Below, one piece after another: positions 21,593 through 32,799 of a stretch of 64,000 bases of DNA. Numbering within the stretch: the stretch's first letter is position 1; each line of letters begins with the position of its first letter. The notes below the pieces were generated by a model. It saw only the letters and a program-made list of their open reading frames with translations. It searched no databases and was not told the DNA's origin. Both the position numbers and the translations under genes were made by a program. Origin of the DNA: Doryteuthis pealeii (lineage: Eukaryota; Mollusca; Cephalopoda; Myopsida; Loliginidae); the NCBI GenBank assembly GCA_023376005.1, contig CM042141.1, positions 91,262,107 through 91,326,106 on the forward strand, given 5' to 3'.

Positions 21593-21747
21593 GATACATC
21601 CTCTACACACACACGTTTTCAGTTCCATTTTATCTTTTTTCTGTTGCGAAGCAGAAGCCATAGTGAATTGAATACAGTGCTGATCTCACTCATTCATACA
21701 TTTCTCTGACATCTTGATGTACAGCTTCTTAAAAAAGCTTCAGTGGG

Positions 21748-21749
<2 letters not shown>

Positions 21750-21796
<47 letters not shown>
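21750..21796. repeat. (AG)n microsatellite
   Basis: Perfect GA repeat. It is the source of the Ser/Leu repeat in the minus-strand frame 21740-22147. Confidence 0.97.
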
Positions 21797-21800
<4 letters not shown>

Positions 21801-22191
21801 TGAGTAAGCAGAACAAAAATGTCTTTCCTCACAGAGGTGCATATGACACTTGTAGGAAGCCGGAGAATGTGCATTGTATCAATGTAAATAAGGAGTTTAA
21901 TTGTGTGAAGAATTGTCAGAATGTTAATGACCCTTCTTAAAACTGGAGAACACAAGATTTTAGGACAGAAAAAAAAAAGAAATATATTTGTATGACAATT
22001 CAATAGAGAAAAAAAATCTTTTCCCAGAAATTTCGCATTCGAAACCACAGAATTAAATGCATGCTTTCTTATACCATTTATTTCTTCATTTATATTCACA
22101 TTTTTAACTATCAAAACAAATCTATTAAAAGTAAATTGTTTGTTCAAATATTTATGAGAAGTACTGTATATATTAAGTTCACTAGTTTTGA

Positions 22192-22195
<4 letters not shown>

Positions 22196-22240
<45 letters not shown>
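22196..22240. repeat. (TA)n microsatellite
   Basis: Perfect TA tract. Confidence 0.98.
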
Positions 22241-22241
<1 letters not shown>

Positions 22242-22509
22242 AAGATTGTGTAGGTCTGGGTTTTTTGTACAATAATCAAGTATGCATCCTTTTATAAAGG
22301 GAAATTAGTTTGTGGTGACAAGCTAAGACCAAGGTTCAATAAAATTGACACCTTATTTTTATTTTACCCTCATTTTCCATATGAAAAGCTAAATAAAAAT
22401 ACAAGGGTATAAATCAATGATTTATTACGAAATAAATAAAAATAAAACAATAATAAAAGATAGAATATAATAAAAAGTAAATAAAAGACTATTGATGAGA
22501 ATGCGAACA

Positions 22510-22655
22510 GTCTATCCAGTGGATTGAAGTTCTGTGAAGGCACCAAAGTTCAACAAGGGCACATCAGCCAAAACGTGTATATAACAATAAAGATGAGGAC
22601 AACAGTCTGAAAAAGCCAAATAATACAAATCTTATCTCAGAAATTCAGACAAAAA
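22510..22655 (+). repeat. Foldback-family remnant
   Basis: AAGGGCACATCAGCCAAAAC, AACAATAAAGATGAGGACAA, CTCAGAAATTCAGAC. The CUGAAGA segment is lost and GAAAC is AAAAC. Confidence 0.6.
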
Positions 22656-22659
22656 GAAA

Positions 22660-23357
22660 AAAAAGATGACCAAGAAAAATAAACAATTAAAAAAAATCTA
22701 AAAATACATAAAGAATAAGAGATAATAAAACATAGAAAAATAATTTTTATTAATTTATTGATACATTTACTTTTTTTTAACTTTAAATCCCAGGCAATGC
22801 CGGGTAGCTCTACTAGTTTCCTATAACGAATGTGTGTAAAGCATATTGTTTGTGTAGAAGAGATTTTTTTTAAAAATACTGTGAATTGAAGAAACCAGTA
22901 TGTGAGAAATACAAAAATTGAAATCTTCTACCAGAAACCCAATATGGCCAACAAGAACTGCTACTGATTATCTCTTAATTTGTCCAGAAGATAATTACAT
23001 TAGAAGACATGCACAGAGTTCATAATTAAAATGGAAAATTAAAAAAATAAAAAAAATATGCAAGTACAGATTTTATAGGCTATAAATAGATAATAAAAAT
23101 GTCGTTTTGTATTGGTTGACAAAATATAGCATCTTCATTCTCAGTTAAAGACATGTTGAAATTTAATGATCTTACAATTGAAACACCTGTACAACTTTTC
23201 AGACTGAAGTGGACATCAAGTCTTCAGGCAAAAAAATGACATTTCCTATTAATTTTTTATTTATTTCAAGATTTAATATTATAAAAGTCTGTAAAATTGA
23301 ACAAAATATGTATTCTTGTTTAAGTGCATAATCATGTGAAAAGGACAAGTTAAGATA
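22660..23357. other. Unassigned AT-rich stretch
   Basis: A short fragment at 22788-22820 (AATGCCGGGTAGCTCTACTA) recurs inverted at 55598-55625 and loosely at 26330. Otherwise nothing recognised. Confidence 0.4.
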
Positions 23358-24204
23358 TCTATATATCAATACTCGTGTTCCTTATTTGTACAACCGTTAT
23401 CATCTTGCAAATACCCTCTGGTTACAAATGAGACCATCCAAATCATCCAAGAGGAAATCCAAAAGTGTAAATCCTGATTATCTGGTGTTATTTATCCGCT
23501 GAATTCTTATTTCTTACGAGTGTCATCACCTCAGCTAAATAATGGACCATTCCGTTTTTATTATAAAGATAGAAAGAGAAGAAAAAGGACATGCTTAACA
23601 GAAAAAATATAATAAAGTAGTGGAAAGGTAGAAAGAGTGGGAGTGAGCACATGGAAGCGATAACACTAATCTGTTTTAATGAAAATATGAAAAGAAGGTG
23701 ATAAAGAAAAAAAAAAGACAGAGAGAGAGAGAAATCAAGATTATTATACTTTTTACATATTGAATATATTTGCAATAGCTCTTAGGTAAACATATAAATG
23801 TTGCAATAATTAAATTACTAGCAGCACTGATGGATATACCAAATATGATAATTATTACAATGTTATGTTTACTTAAGAGCTATTGCAAAATAGTTCAATA
23901 TCGACTCCTTTCTTTCTTTCTTTCTTATATTTTTCTGTGTAGCATGTCCTTTCTTTATATTAAAAATGGATTGGTCCCTTATTTAGTTGAAGTGATGATG
24001 CTCAAAAGAAATAAAGATTCAGCGGGTCAGCGACACCAGATAATCTTGATTTACATCTTTGAATTTCATCTTGGACTTTCTCATGTTTAACCAGAGGGTG
24101 TTGCAAGCTGATAACGGACGGAAGATTAAGGAACACTATTGATATTAGTGTTCCTTAATCTATTATAAATTATTATACTGTGGTATATCCACAGGTCCTG
24201 CTAG
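23358..24204. mobile_element. Non-autonomous Helitron with a second copy nested in inverse orientation
   Basis: The + copy starts TCTATATATCAATACTCGTG (23358) and resumes at about 24140, ending with hairpin CTGTGGTATATCCACAG, GTCCTG, CTAG (24201-24204) followed by T. A minus copy occupies 23818-24140, its 3' end reading CTAGCAG at 23818. The 5' TC, 3' hairpin near CTAG and insertion at A/T are Helitron hallmarks. It carries no Rep/helicase coding sequence. The open frames 23488-23775 and 23830-24090 are repeat readings. Confidence 0.8.
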
Positions 24205-24382
24205 TATGTAAATAATCTTTCTAAGAGATCCAGTTAGTTGCCCAAAAGCATAATACAATGAGAAAAGGGCTTTTTCTAGGAGGGAGGGGGGGTCAAGTTA
24301 AAATATTCTTGCCATCAAGCAGCACAAAGTATGTCATCAGTTAGAGACATCATGTTTCAAACTGTCTTGGAATTCAAGTGTT

Positions 24383-24383
<1 letters not shown>

Positions 24384-24410
<27 letters not shown>
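24384..24410. repeat. (AG)n microsatellite
   Basis: Perfect GA tract. Confidence 0.95.
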
Positions 24411-24415
<5 letters not shown>

Positions 24416-24610
24416 ACCCAACCTGTTCACTCCGGGTAGGATGTGCAAAAGTCACAAATATTGAGCATCCAAAGATCAAATTCAGTATTCAATAGTAATG
24501 GATCTGCAAGATTAGCTTGCTAACCATTCCACCACAATCGGATGGAGGTAATCTGTCAGAAAAATCATGAAACAGGATTCAAGATTGAAACCATTTTTTA
24601 AAAAGTTCTA

Positions 24611-25158
24611 TGATTGATTGTTTTTTTTAACAGCATGTTAACCCGTCTAGGGTTATTTTATGCCTAAGGTTAGGGAATTGTGTTCATTGTATATTTATAT
24701 TTACATCCTTTGTGTAGTTGTTTAGGAGTTTTTGTAGGCAGTTATGATATCCAGTATTCCTATCTAATACAAATAATTTGCATACATGTCTATAGTTTCA
24801 AGTACCTAATAATGATAATAATCCTTAGTAAACAACTAGAGTTTTAAGTAACTATTCTTAATACAAATAATTTACAGTTATATAGCATTAAATATTTCTA
24901 ATGAATCCAAATGATTTTTAAACAGATCTATTTGACTCATAGATTATACCCTAATAGATACTCCCATTCCAGGTTAGAGTAGGACTGGAAGTAATATCAA
25001 TGAAGGGCTACTCCGCACACTTAAGATCTGGAGGCCCACTGCAGCTTAGTTTGGTACACAGGAAACCCCCCTCTCCTTTTTAAGAGGTGGGGGGCGTCCT
25101 TACCCCTTTGCAGTGAATACAGTTTACATATTCTAAGCTTCAGTGACAGGGCGGCATC
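24611..25158 (-). repeat. R1 copy, second subfamily
   Basis: TTTAACAGCATGTTAACCCG, AGGGAATTGTGTTCATTGTA, TTTAAACAGATCTATTTGAC, GATACTCCCATTCC, ending CAGTGACAGGGCGGCATCAC. About 100 bp of extra AT-rich sequence sits at 24800-24900. Confidence 0.8.
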
Positions 25159-25318
25159 ACTAATTTGATATCAAGGATTGTTATGGTTATTTTGTATAGT
25201 GTCTTTCGAATGTTGCAGGAGCCAATTTAAAAGAAATACTGTCTTTGTCCTATAATAACTGATATATTTAGTGTATGAAATCTATACTCAAATTAAACGG
25301 AGATTAGAATTAGCAGGG

Positions 25319-25826
25319 TAGGGTGGGGGTCAAAGTTTAGGTATCGGGATTTATGCCGAAAAGATGGAGTCTCCTCAAAGAAAAATTGTGATATGGTGAG
25401 TGGGGGCACATTCCTAAAAGCGAGTACCTAGTACTATTAGTATTTTTGTAATTTAACCATTATAGTTCTTTTAGACAATAACAAATAAAATTATCATAAT
25501 TATTAATTTATTAGATTTCGATATGCCACAGTTGAATGAGCTATCTTTATTAATTACTTGATTAGTTAAAATAGTTATTAATAGAAATAAAAAATGACAT
25601 ACATTTAAAAAAAAAAAATGCAAATTTATTACAAATTATTTTAATTTATTATCTAGATATATAAATTATTTATATTATATCTACATTTAGATAATAAATG
25701 TTAAGCTAAAGTAATACGTACCAGGTACTTTTTTTAAAATAATATCACAATTTTTCCTTAAGGCCCCACACACACCACTTTTTGGCATACATGTCTGGTA
25801 CCTAAACTTTGACCCCCCCCTCCACC
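25319..25826. mobile_element. Foldback element with ~110-bp inverted arms
   Basis: Left arm GTGGGGGTCAAAGTTTAGGT ... AAAAATTGTGATATGGTGAG ... GCGAGTACCTAGTAC matches the inverse of the right arm, GTACCAGGTACTTTTTTTAA ... AATATCACAATTTTTCCTTA ... ACCTAAACTTTGACCCCC. The interior is very AT-rich and non-coding. Confidence 0.8.
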
Positions 25827-25971
25827 GGTGTTAGTAGTAAAAGAGCCACAGTTTGGTGGATCCCTAATTCAATCCATACAATTCAAGAGAAAATATGCAC
25901 ACTCACAGAATCATTTAAACAAAGTATCCACACTCATTTTACCAGAGTATTTTTGTTAATGTAACACTCAA

Positions 25972-25975
<4 letters not shown>

Positions 25976-26034
<59 letters not shown>
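25976..26034. repeat. (AG)n microsatellite
   Basis: About 28 GA units. Confidence 0.98.
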
Positions 26035-26036
<2 letters not shown>

Positions 26037-26364
26037 CAGCAGCAGGTGTCTTATTTCTTTAAGAGTCAGAAAGGAAAGGAATTCTTTTTTATTTATTTTT
26101 TTTTATAAATCTGAGTGAAGGCAAAAAATATAGGTCAAATATTAGTAAGAGACTTGTCAGCAGAGTAAAGTGTGCTAGAGAGAAACAAAGAATTCTAAAG
26201 CTTTTCTTTTATTTAACCAAAGAGCTGCACATTCTGGTGGAAAGAAAAAATCAAAGCATCTATTATCTCTTCAAGTCACAACTTGTATAACTTGTACATC
26301 TACTTATTAAGTACTAGCTATATGTTCCCGGCATTTCCCAGGTTATATAGTATCAACTAAATTT

Positions 26365-26600
26365 ATATATCTCAACCCCTCTGCAGGAGCAAAATGTGAC
26401 ATGGTCAATTTCTTAAGCAGAGTTTAACAGGTTTGAATTCAGAGTTTTCCTTCCCTAGATTGATTACTTAACCAAGGTTAAAGAGACCAGTCAGCCCTAC
26501 TATTTTACCCAGAGCTGGAGGGAGAGTAATTGGATGCATACCTTTCCCAAAGGTATTAGCACAAAGTGAAATGCAGCTTTGTCTTGGATTTGAAGCAGAG
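26365..26600 (-). repeat. SINE-A, minus orientation
   Basis: CAACCCCTCTGCAGGAGCAA, TTCTTAAGCAGAGTTTAACA, AGAGCTGGAGGGAGAGTAAT, CTTTCCCAAAGGTATTAGCA. The tRNA head is degraded (GGATTTGAAGC). Confidence 0.75.
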
Positions 26601-26689
26601 TTTGTTATAGACCACAGAATATTTCTTCTTTAGAAGTTTCAAGTGTAGACATTCAAGCCTTCTTGTTTTCCATACATCAGGAGATGCTA

Positions 26690-26765
26690 GAGAAAATTTC
26701 ACATATTTTTAACCAAGCGCTTTCAACCATTTCACTGGTTGTCCTCAGGAGGGTTGTTGGTTGTA
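26690..26765 (-). ncRNA. Hammerhead-like motif, weak
   Basis: In minus sense: CTGAGGA (26748-26742), C, hairpin AACCA/TGGTT, GAAA, then palindromic AGCGCT and TT, GGTT. The core bases are right, but one unpaired base sits at the foot of stem II and stem I is poor. Confidence 0.35.
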
Positions 26766-26922
26766 GTGATTGTTTGATGCAAATTTTATTTGTTTGCAAG
26801 TTTTTTTGTTTTTTTATTCTGAGAATATATGAAAAATAAGACTAACACCTACACCTGAAAATCATAAAGAAATATTCTATGGCCTTTAACAAAACCTGCT
26901 TAAATAATAACTTGCTTCCAAC

Positions 26923-26982
26923 ACACACACACACACACACAAATGACCAGAAATGTCAGGTGGGAATGATTCTATTCAGGAT

Positions 26983-27015
<33 letters not shown>
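26923..27015. repeat. (CA)n and poly-T
   Basis: CA tract at 26923-26942 and a ~30-nt T run at 26984-27014. Confidence 0.95.
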
Positions 27016-27016
<1 letters not shown>

Positions 27017-27431
27017 TATAAATGTGTATAAATTTTTATTTTATTAGAATTTTTTTTTACTTAGATTTTTTTTCCTCTTTTTTTTTTAAGTCTGCTTGGA
27101 GAGCTCAGTGTGTGATTTAATGATTATATACAAAGTAATATTTATAAACTTGATAGAAGAAAAACTTACTAAATTACAAGTTTCTCTCTCTTACTCTTAT
27201 ATATATCAGTTTTGAGGATGAAACATTAAGATTAATAAAAATTGACACCATTTTCTTAACCAAATATTGTTTATTATGATCTAACATTTTTAAGTGTTTG
27301 TTCTTTTAATTTGAAACATGCAATTAAGCTAATATCTTTATCTTTAATTCAATGCTACTGTTATTATAAAGAGTTCCTCAATGGGACATGTTAGCCTTAC
27401 ATGGTCAGGTGGTCTCTACCCACTAAGTGGT

Positions 27432-27432
<1 letters not shown>

Positions 27433-27478
<46 letters not shown>
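27433..27478. repeat. (AG)n microsatellite
   Basis: Perfect GA tract. Confidence 0.97.
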
Positions 27479-27480
<2 letters not shown>

Positions 27481-27896
27481 TCATAGTCAATACTAGTGCC
27501 ACTATATGATACAAGTGTTAAAGATAAACAAACTACCAAACAGAGTTCACTGACTGAACTAGAAAACAAATACATTTACATACTTAGATAAGATAGGGTG
27601 AATAATAGTTATTCACTTTCAATTATGCTATTAAAACTCTTTGGGGATTGGAACTTATAATTGTATTGGATTATAATAATACAACAACCATTTTCTGCTT
27701 ATTTTGTATTAGAACTGCTAAAAAAATGATAAAAGATGAGTTGCCACAACATACATTAGGAAAATGAAAGTTCAGGCCTTTCTAAAAAGATATTCATAAA
27801 AGAATTAGAAGTGAACAAAAATTTTTAATTAAATAATCTCTAGGCAGTTACATATTATTTTAAAAATAAATCATATGTATGTATAGATGAATTTGT

Positions 27897-27905
<9 letters not shown>
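27479..27905. other. Unassigned AT-rich stretch
   Basis: No recognised feature. Confidence 0.4.
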
Positions 27906-27931
<26 letters not shown>

Positions 27932-28035
27932 AGGATATCTACTGAGTCAGACGAACCTACTATTAGTTTCGCATAAAGCTCTTCAGGGCTAAAATCTGAC
28001 AAATCCGCAAGGATCTACCAACACGCTTGGTATAT

Positions 28036-28082
<47 letters not shown>

Positions 28083-28095
28083 TGTGTGTGTGGTA
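27906..28095. repeat. (TA)n - ribozyme unit - (TA)n(TG)n
   Basis: A ~105-bp unit (27932-28038) sits between two long TA tracts (27908-27931, 28039-28079), the second running into TG. The unit carries the hammerhead fold described at 27953-27992. Confidence 0.85.
27953..27992 (-). ncRNA. Putative type I hammerhead ribozyme 1
   Basis: In minus sense: stem I AGCC (27990-27987), CUGAAGA (27986-27980), stem II GC-UUUAU-GC, GAAA (27970-27967), C, loop UAAUA, GUA, then stem I GGUU. All invariant core bases are present and the predicted cut is between 27958 and 27957. Stem I is 4 bp with one G-U. Homologous to 58780-58822 with changed but paired stems. Confidence 0.65.
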
Positions 28096-28194
28096 GAATA
28101 TGGATATAAATCCATCATGATGTAGAAAATGTAAATAAGAAAAAGCAAAATATTCCAAAAGAGGAATTTATTTGTAAATGGTGAAGTCGATGTT

Positions 28195-28250
28195 AAAACG
28201 TTTTAGTTTGTTATAAAACCTTCATCAGAACAAATGGATGAGTATGAAAA
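28195..28250 (-). ncRNA. Hammerhead-like motif, decayed
   Basis: In minus sense: TTCTGATGA, A, GGTTT ... AAACT, AAAACGTTTT. CUGAUGA and a 5-bp hairpin are present, but the first G of GAAAC is A and an extra base flanks stem II. Confidence 0.35.
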
Positions 28251-28587
28251 CAAGAAATGGAATTCCACAATTGAGTGTTGAGTTTGTAAAGCATAAAAAT
28301 AGTAAAACAGGCGGCAAGGAAACAACTGCATGTCATGACACTGTGCTCTATAAGTAGCAATTATTAACATAAGTATTTGTGCCATTAGCACTGTATTTGT
28401 AGTCAGGTTACTAACTAGTCTTCTTAACTGGACTTTATGAACAAGGTGGTAGGAATTAGGTAGAGAGTGGGGGGTCGGGTTACAGCTGTTGTCACAACTA
28501 GTTTAGGTCATCTACTACATAAGGTGATGTACAGAATGTACAGTTAAGAGAACATCTTACATTCTCCTACCACTTTCCTTTGTTGCA

Positions 28588-28597
<10 letters not shown>

Positions 28598-28648
<51 letters not shown>
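28598..28648. repeat. (TG)n(TA)n microsatellite
   Basis: TG units then TA units. Confidence 0.98.
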
Positions 28649-28698
28649 CACTGTTCTCCACTCCCTCTGTCAATTTTTAAAAATCATGGTAGTTTTAG

Positions 28699-29035
28699 AA
28701 ATGTAATTTCAGTGGTAAAAACTTCTGTGACCGCATTCACCCTGGGTTGGTTGCGCTGGGTGAATTCATAGAAAGAGTAACAAGGAAATTCACAAGCGAT
28801 CCCCGAACCTTGTATGCATATACCGGTCAAGGAAAGGAGATTCCCTTGTTTGCCAAAGATTTTCCACAGATGCAGTGGCAAGTATGCGAAAAGCTGTTGA
28901 TTCCTGACGATGGACATGCCCTTTGGATTTTTGCTAGAGCCCCATTTGTTGTGAGCTGAGTTGTGGCCCTAATACCACTGGGTGCCAGACCTGTTCACTT
29001 TGGGTGGCTCTATCAGGAACTTAAGAAATAATGTG
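28699..29035 (+). pseudogene. Unrecognised coding-like fragment with one in-frame stop
   Basis: After a stop at 28696, the + frame runs through FCDRIHPGLVALGEFIERVT, RKFTSDPRTLYAYTGQGKEI, PLFAKDFPQMQWQVCEKLLI and PDDGHALWIFARAPFVVS to a TGA at about 28957. It then stays open through PLGARPVHFGWLYQELKK to 29030. Composition is more coding-like and GC-richer than its surroundings. I do not recognise the family. Continuation past a single stop suggests a dead mobile-element gene rather than a host exon. Confidence 0.45.
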
Positions 29036-29359
29036 CTAGATGGTAGTTGAGCAAAGATCTTCATCTGCCCTTTTACAAGTTTATTTTTAATTCTGCAGGG
29101 TGTCTAGCCACCCTCCTCACCAGACAAAATCTTTGGGGTTACCAGTTTAGTCCCTGATGATCCGACTATGAAACAGGTAGGACTGGGTTACATAGTACCA
29201 GTAGCACATTGAGCAACCTGACAGTTGTAAAAACTACTAATTATAGTTTTTTTTTTATGTGATACTTCTAGTCAAGCAGTTTATTATTTGATAAATGCTT
29301 TTTACCTTAAAGACAATGTATAACCCTCATTATCATTTGCTATTATGTATGCAATATTA

Positions 29360-29780
29360 ACGTCATTATGATCAAGTCATGCGGACAACACAGATTCGCA
29401 TGACTTCCGCCACCTGTCCTTATCTATCGTTGCCTCTGGAAGGTCTTTTGCACAGCATCCAGAATACGCACACAACTGATTGATGTATATTTCTGCTGGT
29501 TGGCCTACTCTGGTGTGTCCATAAAACAACATGACATGAGTTTGTCCTTGTTTCTCCAGCAGTGTCCAGCATATCTTTTTAGTCTTACTTGAATGGTTTG
29601 TGTGATATGAGGTAATTGTCTGTACACCTGCTTTTTGTGGGATGTCGTTTTCAGGATTTGTTTAAGACAGCACAGCATCCTTGTGTAGCTCCGATCTTTT
29701 TGTTTAAGTATTTCATTAAAGTTCAAGTGGTGCAGACATACAGTAGCACAGTCAGCTTGGAAGATATGCATCTAGGTCTC
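29360..29780 (-). pseudogene. RTE-like non-LTR element, C-terminal end of the polyprotein
   Basis: Minus strand reads KQKDRSYTRMLCCLKQILKT, SHKKQVYRQLPHITQTIQVR, LKRYAGHCWRNKDKLMS and, after a frameshift, the GRPA..Y..QLC.DSGC..EDLP-type tail near 29400-29500. This is the conserved end of the same family seen at 14705. Frame changes show decay. Confidence 0.75.

Positions 29781-29783
<3 letters not shown>

Positions 29784-29860
<77 letters not shown>
29784..29860. repeat. (TA)n microsatellite
   Basis: About 38 TA units directly 5' of the ribozyme unit. Confidence 0.98.
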
Positions 29861-29861
<1 letters not shown>

Positions 29862-30045
29862 TGCTATATTTATGAATAAAGAGTGTTCAATATTGATGAT
29901 AGAGCATATGTAGATCTATGGTAGGATAGTAAAGACAGAGTAAATGGTGCTTTGTTTCTTGCCAAGAACACTTGGTCTGATGATTGCATCAGCAAGAAAC
30001 TGACAATCACTAAGTGCCATTGACTGTGTGTGTGTGTGTGTGGTG

Positions 30046-30077
<32 letters not shown>

Positions 30078-30078
30078 A
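29861..30078 (+). repeat. Ribozyme repeat unit 29.9-30.05 kb, then (TG)n(TA)n
   Basis: Contains AAAGAGTGTTCAATATTGAT, GGTAGGATAGTAAAGACAGA and GGTGCTTTGTTTCTTGCCAA, the last being a partial inverse of the ribozyme strand that follows. TG and TA tracts close the unit at 30027-30076. Confidence 0.8.
29969..30016 (+). ncRNA. Putative type I hammerhead ribozyme 2
   Basis: Stem I CACUUGGU (29969-29976), CUGAUGA (29977-29983), stem II UUGC-AUCA-GCAA (4 perfect pairs), GAAA (29996-29999), C, loop UGACA, AUC, cut after 30008, stem I ACUAAGUG (8 pairs, one G-U). The one defect is A for G at 30006 opposite C 30000, so stem III is one pair shorter. Confidence 0.7.
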
Positions 30079-30344
30079 TCCAAAAATCCGAAGAAATCTT
30101 CCTTACGACAATAGGAGTTTTTTTTAAAAACATGTCACAGTTTGCAGAGCTCAACGTGTACTCTTATTATTAGAATCACAGTTGAGGGAAACAGGACAAT
30201 AAAAAAAAATTTAAAAATCTGTTTTCAAATGTCTTAAAAGTAATAAAGAATTCATCATTCGCATTTGATGATTTGGGAGAGTTAGACACCTTGTCTAAGC
30301 TTCCTGAAATAGACTATAACACAAAAACTAAGTCATTTGTTATA

Positions 30345-30354
30345 TTTTATATAT

Positions 30355-30402
<48 letters not shown>

Positions 30403-30420
30403 CACACACACACACACACA
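30345..30420. repeat. (TA)n(CA)n microsatellite
   Basis: TA tract with one interruption followed by TACA and CA units. Confidence 0.98.
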
Positions 30421-30560
30421 CTTGTTAGGATACTAGATCTAAGGTAGGATAGTGTAGACAGAGTCAACGGCACTTTGTGACAGTTTCTTGGCAAGAGCTC
30501 CGAGTAATGATAGCATAAGCACAAAACTGATAGTCACCAAATATTGTGTCTACACTATCC
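30421..30560 (+). repeat. Ribozyme repeat unit, decayed
   Basis: GGTAGGATAGTGTAGACAGA, GGCACTTTGTGACAGTTTCT, then AATGATAGCATAAGCACAAA and ACTGATAGTCACCAAATATT, aligning with the unit at 29861. CUGAUGA has become GUAAUGA and GAAAC is AAAAC. Confidence 0.65.
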
Positions 30561-31475
30561 AAACTTTAATATCAAAATTTGGTATCACAGATTTGACAAG
30601 TTCTGGAAAATAATACTTTGTCCTATTTTCTAAAACTTTTTTTTTTTTTCTTTTTGTAAATAGAAAGGGTTATAAAAGTCACAAATACAACATTGGCGAT
30701 AACACCAAATCTCTGGTCTCATACGCTAGACACACACACAGTATGTTATAAAAAATTTGTTATGTAGGTTTTATTAATAAAGTGTTTGCTCATTTTGAAA
30801 AGATTATTGTATCAGTTTTAAAGGTCAGTTTGAAATTACAAGAATATTGTTATTAGGATGTCTTTCTCGGTCATATTCAATTAAAGACATGCTCAAAGTG
30901 AAATAGTGAAAAAAGTAAATAAAAAAAATAAAATAATTCAAAATAATAATAATGATAAAAACAACAACAACACCCAAAACAGTCATGTGCTTGTGTGAAA
31001 TTATAGATCTGAATTGAGGCCAAGAGTATCACTTTAAAATAGAACTTATAAAATGGGGTACATAACATTTATTACTATAAAAAGTAAATAGATTTATATA
31101 ATATAGATCAAATTATTCATAAAAAGTTGTTATTTATATGCAGACAAGTGAATGACTTTAATGGCATCTGTGTGTGATCTGACCCCCCCTCCTCCCCCCG
31201 AAAAAAAAAGTATGACCACTCACAAGATTTTATTTCATCCTATCACTTAATAAACTGCATGAGAATCTTAGGTCACTACACCCAGTATTAGTAGATGAGG
31301 GAGAGGGGAATACAAGGTGTGTATGTGCGTGGGAGGGGATATTTTTACCACAAGATGAGCTAATAATATCTAAAAGTCTTTATGCCCATAAATAGAAGTT
31401 TTAACATTTTATAAGTAAAATATACAAACAATCTGATATGAAAAGATTAATATTTTAAAAAAACATTCTGCAATT
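30561..31475. other. Unassigned AT-rich stretch
   Basis: Simple runs only (poly-T at 30640, C/A runs at 31183-31208). Confidence 0.4.
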
Positions 31476-31479
31476 GACA

Positions 31480-31680
31480 ATCCAAGTTCAAATCCTTAAC
31501 AAGGCTGTTTGCATTTCACAGTGCTAATACCCTTGGAAAATGTATGAATCCAACTATTCTCCCTCCAGCTATGGGTAAATAGTAGGGCAAATTGGGCTCT
31601 TTAACTTTGGTATGGTAATCGGTCTATGGAGAACTGTGAATTCAAACCAGTTCTAGACCTGGAGAGGGAGGGGCTCTGAC
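31480..31680 (+). repeat. SINE-A copy
   Basis: AAGTTCAAATCCTTAACAAG (B box), CTAATACCCTTGGAAAATGT, CTCCAGCTATGGGTAAATAG, TGGTATGGTAATCGGTCTAT. Confidence 0.85.
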
Positions 31681-31794
31681 AGGCTATTCCTACCCAAAGA
31701 GTAGCACCCAATGATTAAAAGAAGGTTACAGGACCAGTGAAGTAGTTAGAGATTGTAAAAACCTCATGTGCACATGTGGAGTATCCAACTATTC

Positions 31795-32010
31795 CCTTGA
31801 GTGTAATATGTAACATCAAGTCATGCTGACAGAATAGATTCCCATGACACTCTCTCAACACTCGTCCCTAACTGTCACCACCCCTGGCAAGTCCTCTACA
31901 CAGTGTCTATTTGTTAGATGGTTTCTGCAATAGGAGGTAAGTGGCCATACAACTGTTTTGAAGATTTGTTCAAAACAGCACGCAGCATCCTAGCCCTAGT
32001 CTTTATGACC
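31795..32010 (-). pseudogene. RTE-like element 3' end fragment
   Basis: CATCAAGTCATGCTGACAGA (3' UTR end in inverse), ACCCCTGGCAAGTCCTC, AGTGGCCATACAACTGTTTT, matching the coding tail and 3' UTR at 29360 and 59360. Confidence 0.65.
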
Positions 32011-32459
32011 AGTGCCACACTCCTTGGATGCGCCAGGGGAGGTGCTGCTTAATCCCTGGGACCAAATTTGCTCTTTATTTTTTTGCTGAATTTTCTCCGG
32101 TTAAGAACATGGCTGAGGGAGGTGTACAGACACCACCCACTAATTCCAGCATTTGGGCTGAAAAGGTCTGGACATGTATGTGTGTGTATTGAGCTTAGTC
32201 TGGTACAAGGCTAAATTACACTGAGGATTGAACTTAATCCAATGATGTGTCAGAGTGTGCCTAACTTCACATTGATACACAAGTTTGTTCAGAGTTGTCC
32301 CCCCTAGCCTTCTCTCTTTCACAACTAAATCACAAGGCAGAAATAGCAGGGAGTTAAGAAATCTAGTACCTGTTTTCAATTCAGAATTATCTTTCTCCTA
32401 GACTAGTTGCCATCTTGAAGTTAGAGTTAAGTCTACTCTCTTGTTATAGTTAAATGTAA

Positions 32460-32729
32460 GTGCGGCAGATGATGTCATGGTTACCATCAGAGGAAATGGA
32501 CACTGCGAAACAAGTTCAAATTCTGGACGTGGTTGTTTGCATTTTATAGAGCACTAATACCATTGGGAAAAGTATGCAACCAACTATTCTCCCTCCAGCT
32601 ATGGGTAAATAGTAGTGCAGATTGGACTCTTGAACTTTGGTATGGCAATCAGTCCAGAAGAAAAACTGAATTCAAACCTGTTTAAAAAATTGACCTTGTG
32701 TCACATCCTGGTCGTGTGGAGGGGTTGGC

Positions 32730-32735
<6 letters not shown>
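32460..32735 (+). repeat. SINE-A copy running into (TA)n
   Basis: GATGATGTCATGGTTACCAT (A-box region), ACAAGTTCAAATTCTGG (B box), CACTAATACCATTGGGAAAA, CTCCAGCTATGGGTAAATAG, TGACCTTGTGTCACATCCTG, GAGGGGTTGGCAGATATATA. The tail leads directly into the microsatellite. Confidence 0.9.

Positions 32736-32778
<43 letters not shown>
32732..32778. repeat. (TA)n(CA)n microsatellite at SINE-A tail
   Basis: TA units then CA units. Confidence 0.98.
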
Positions 32779-32799
32779 GCTAAATGTAAATCAACTGAA

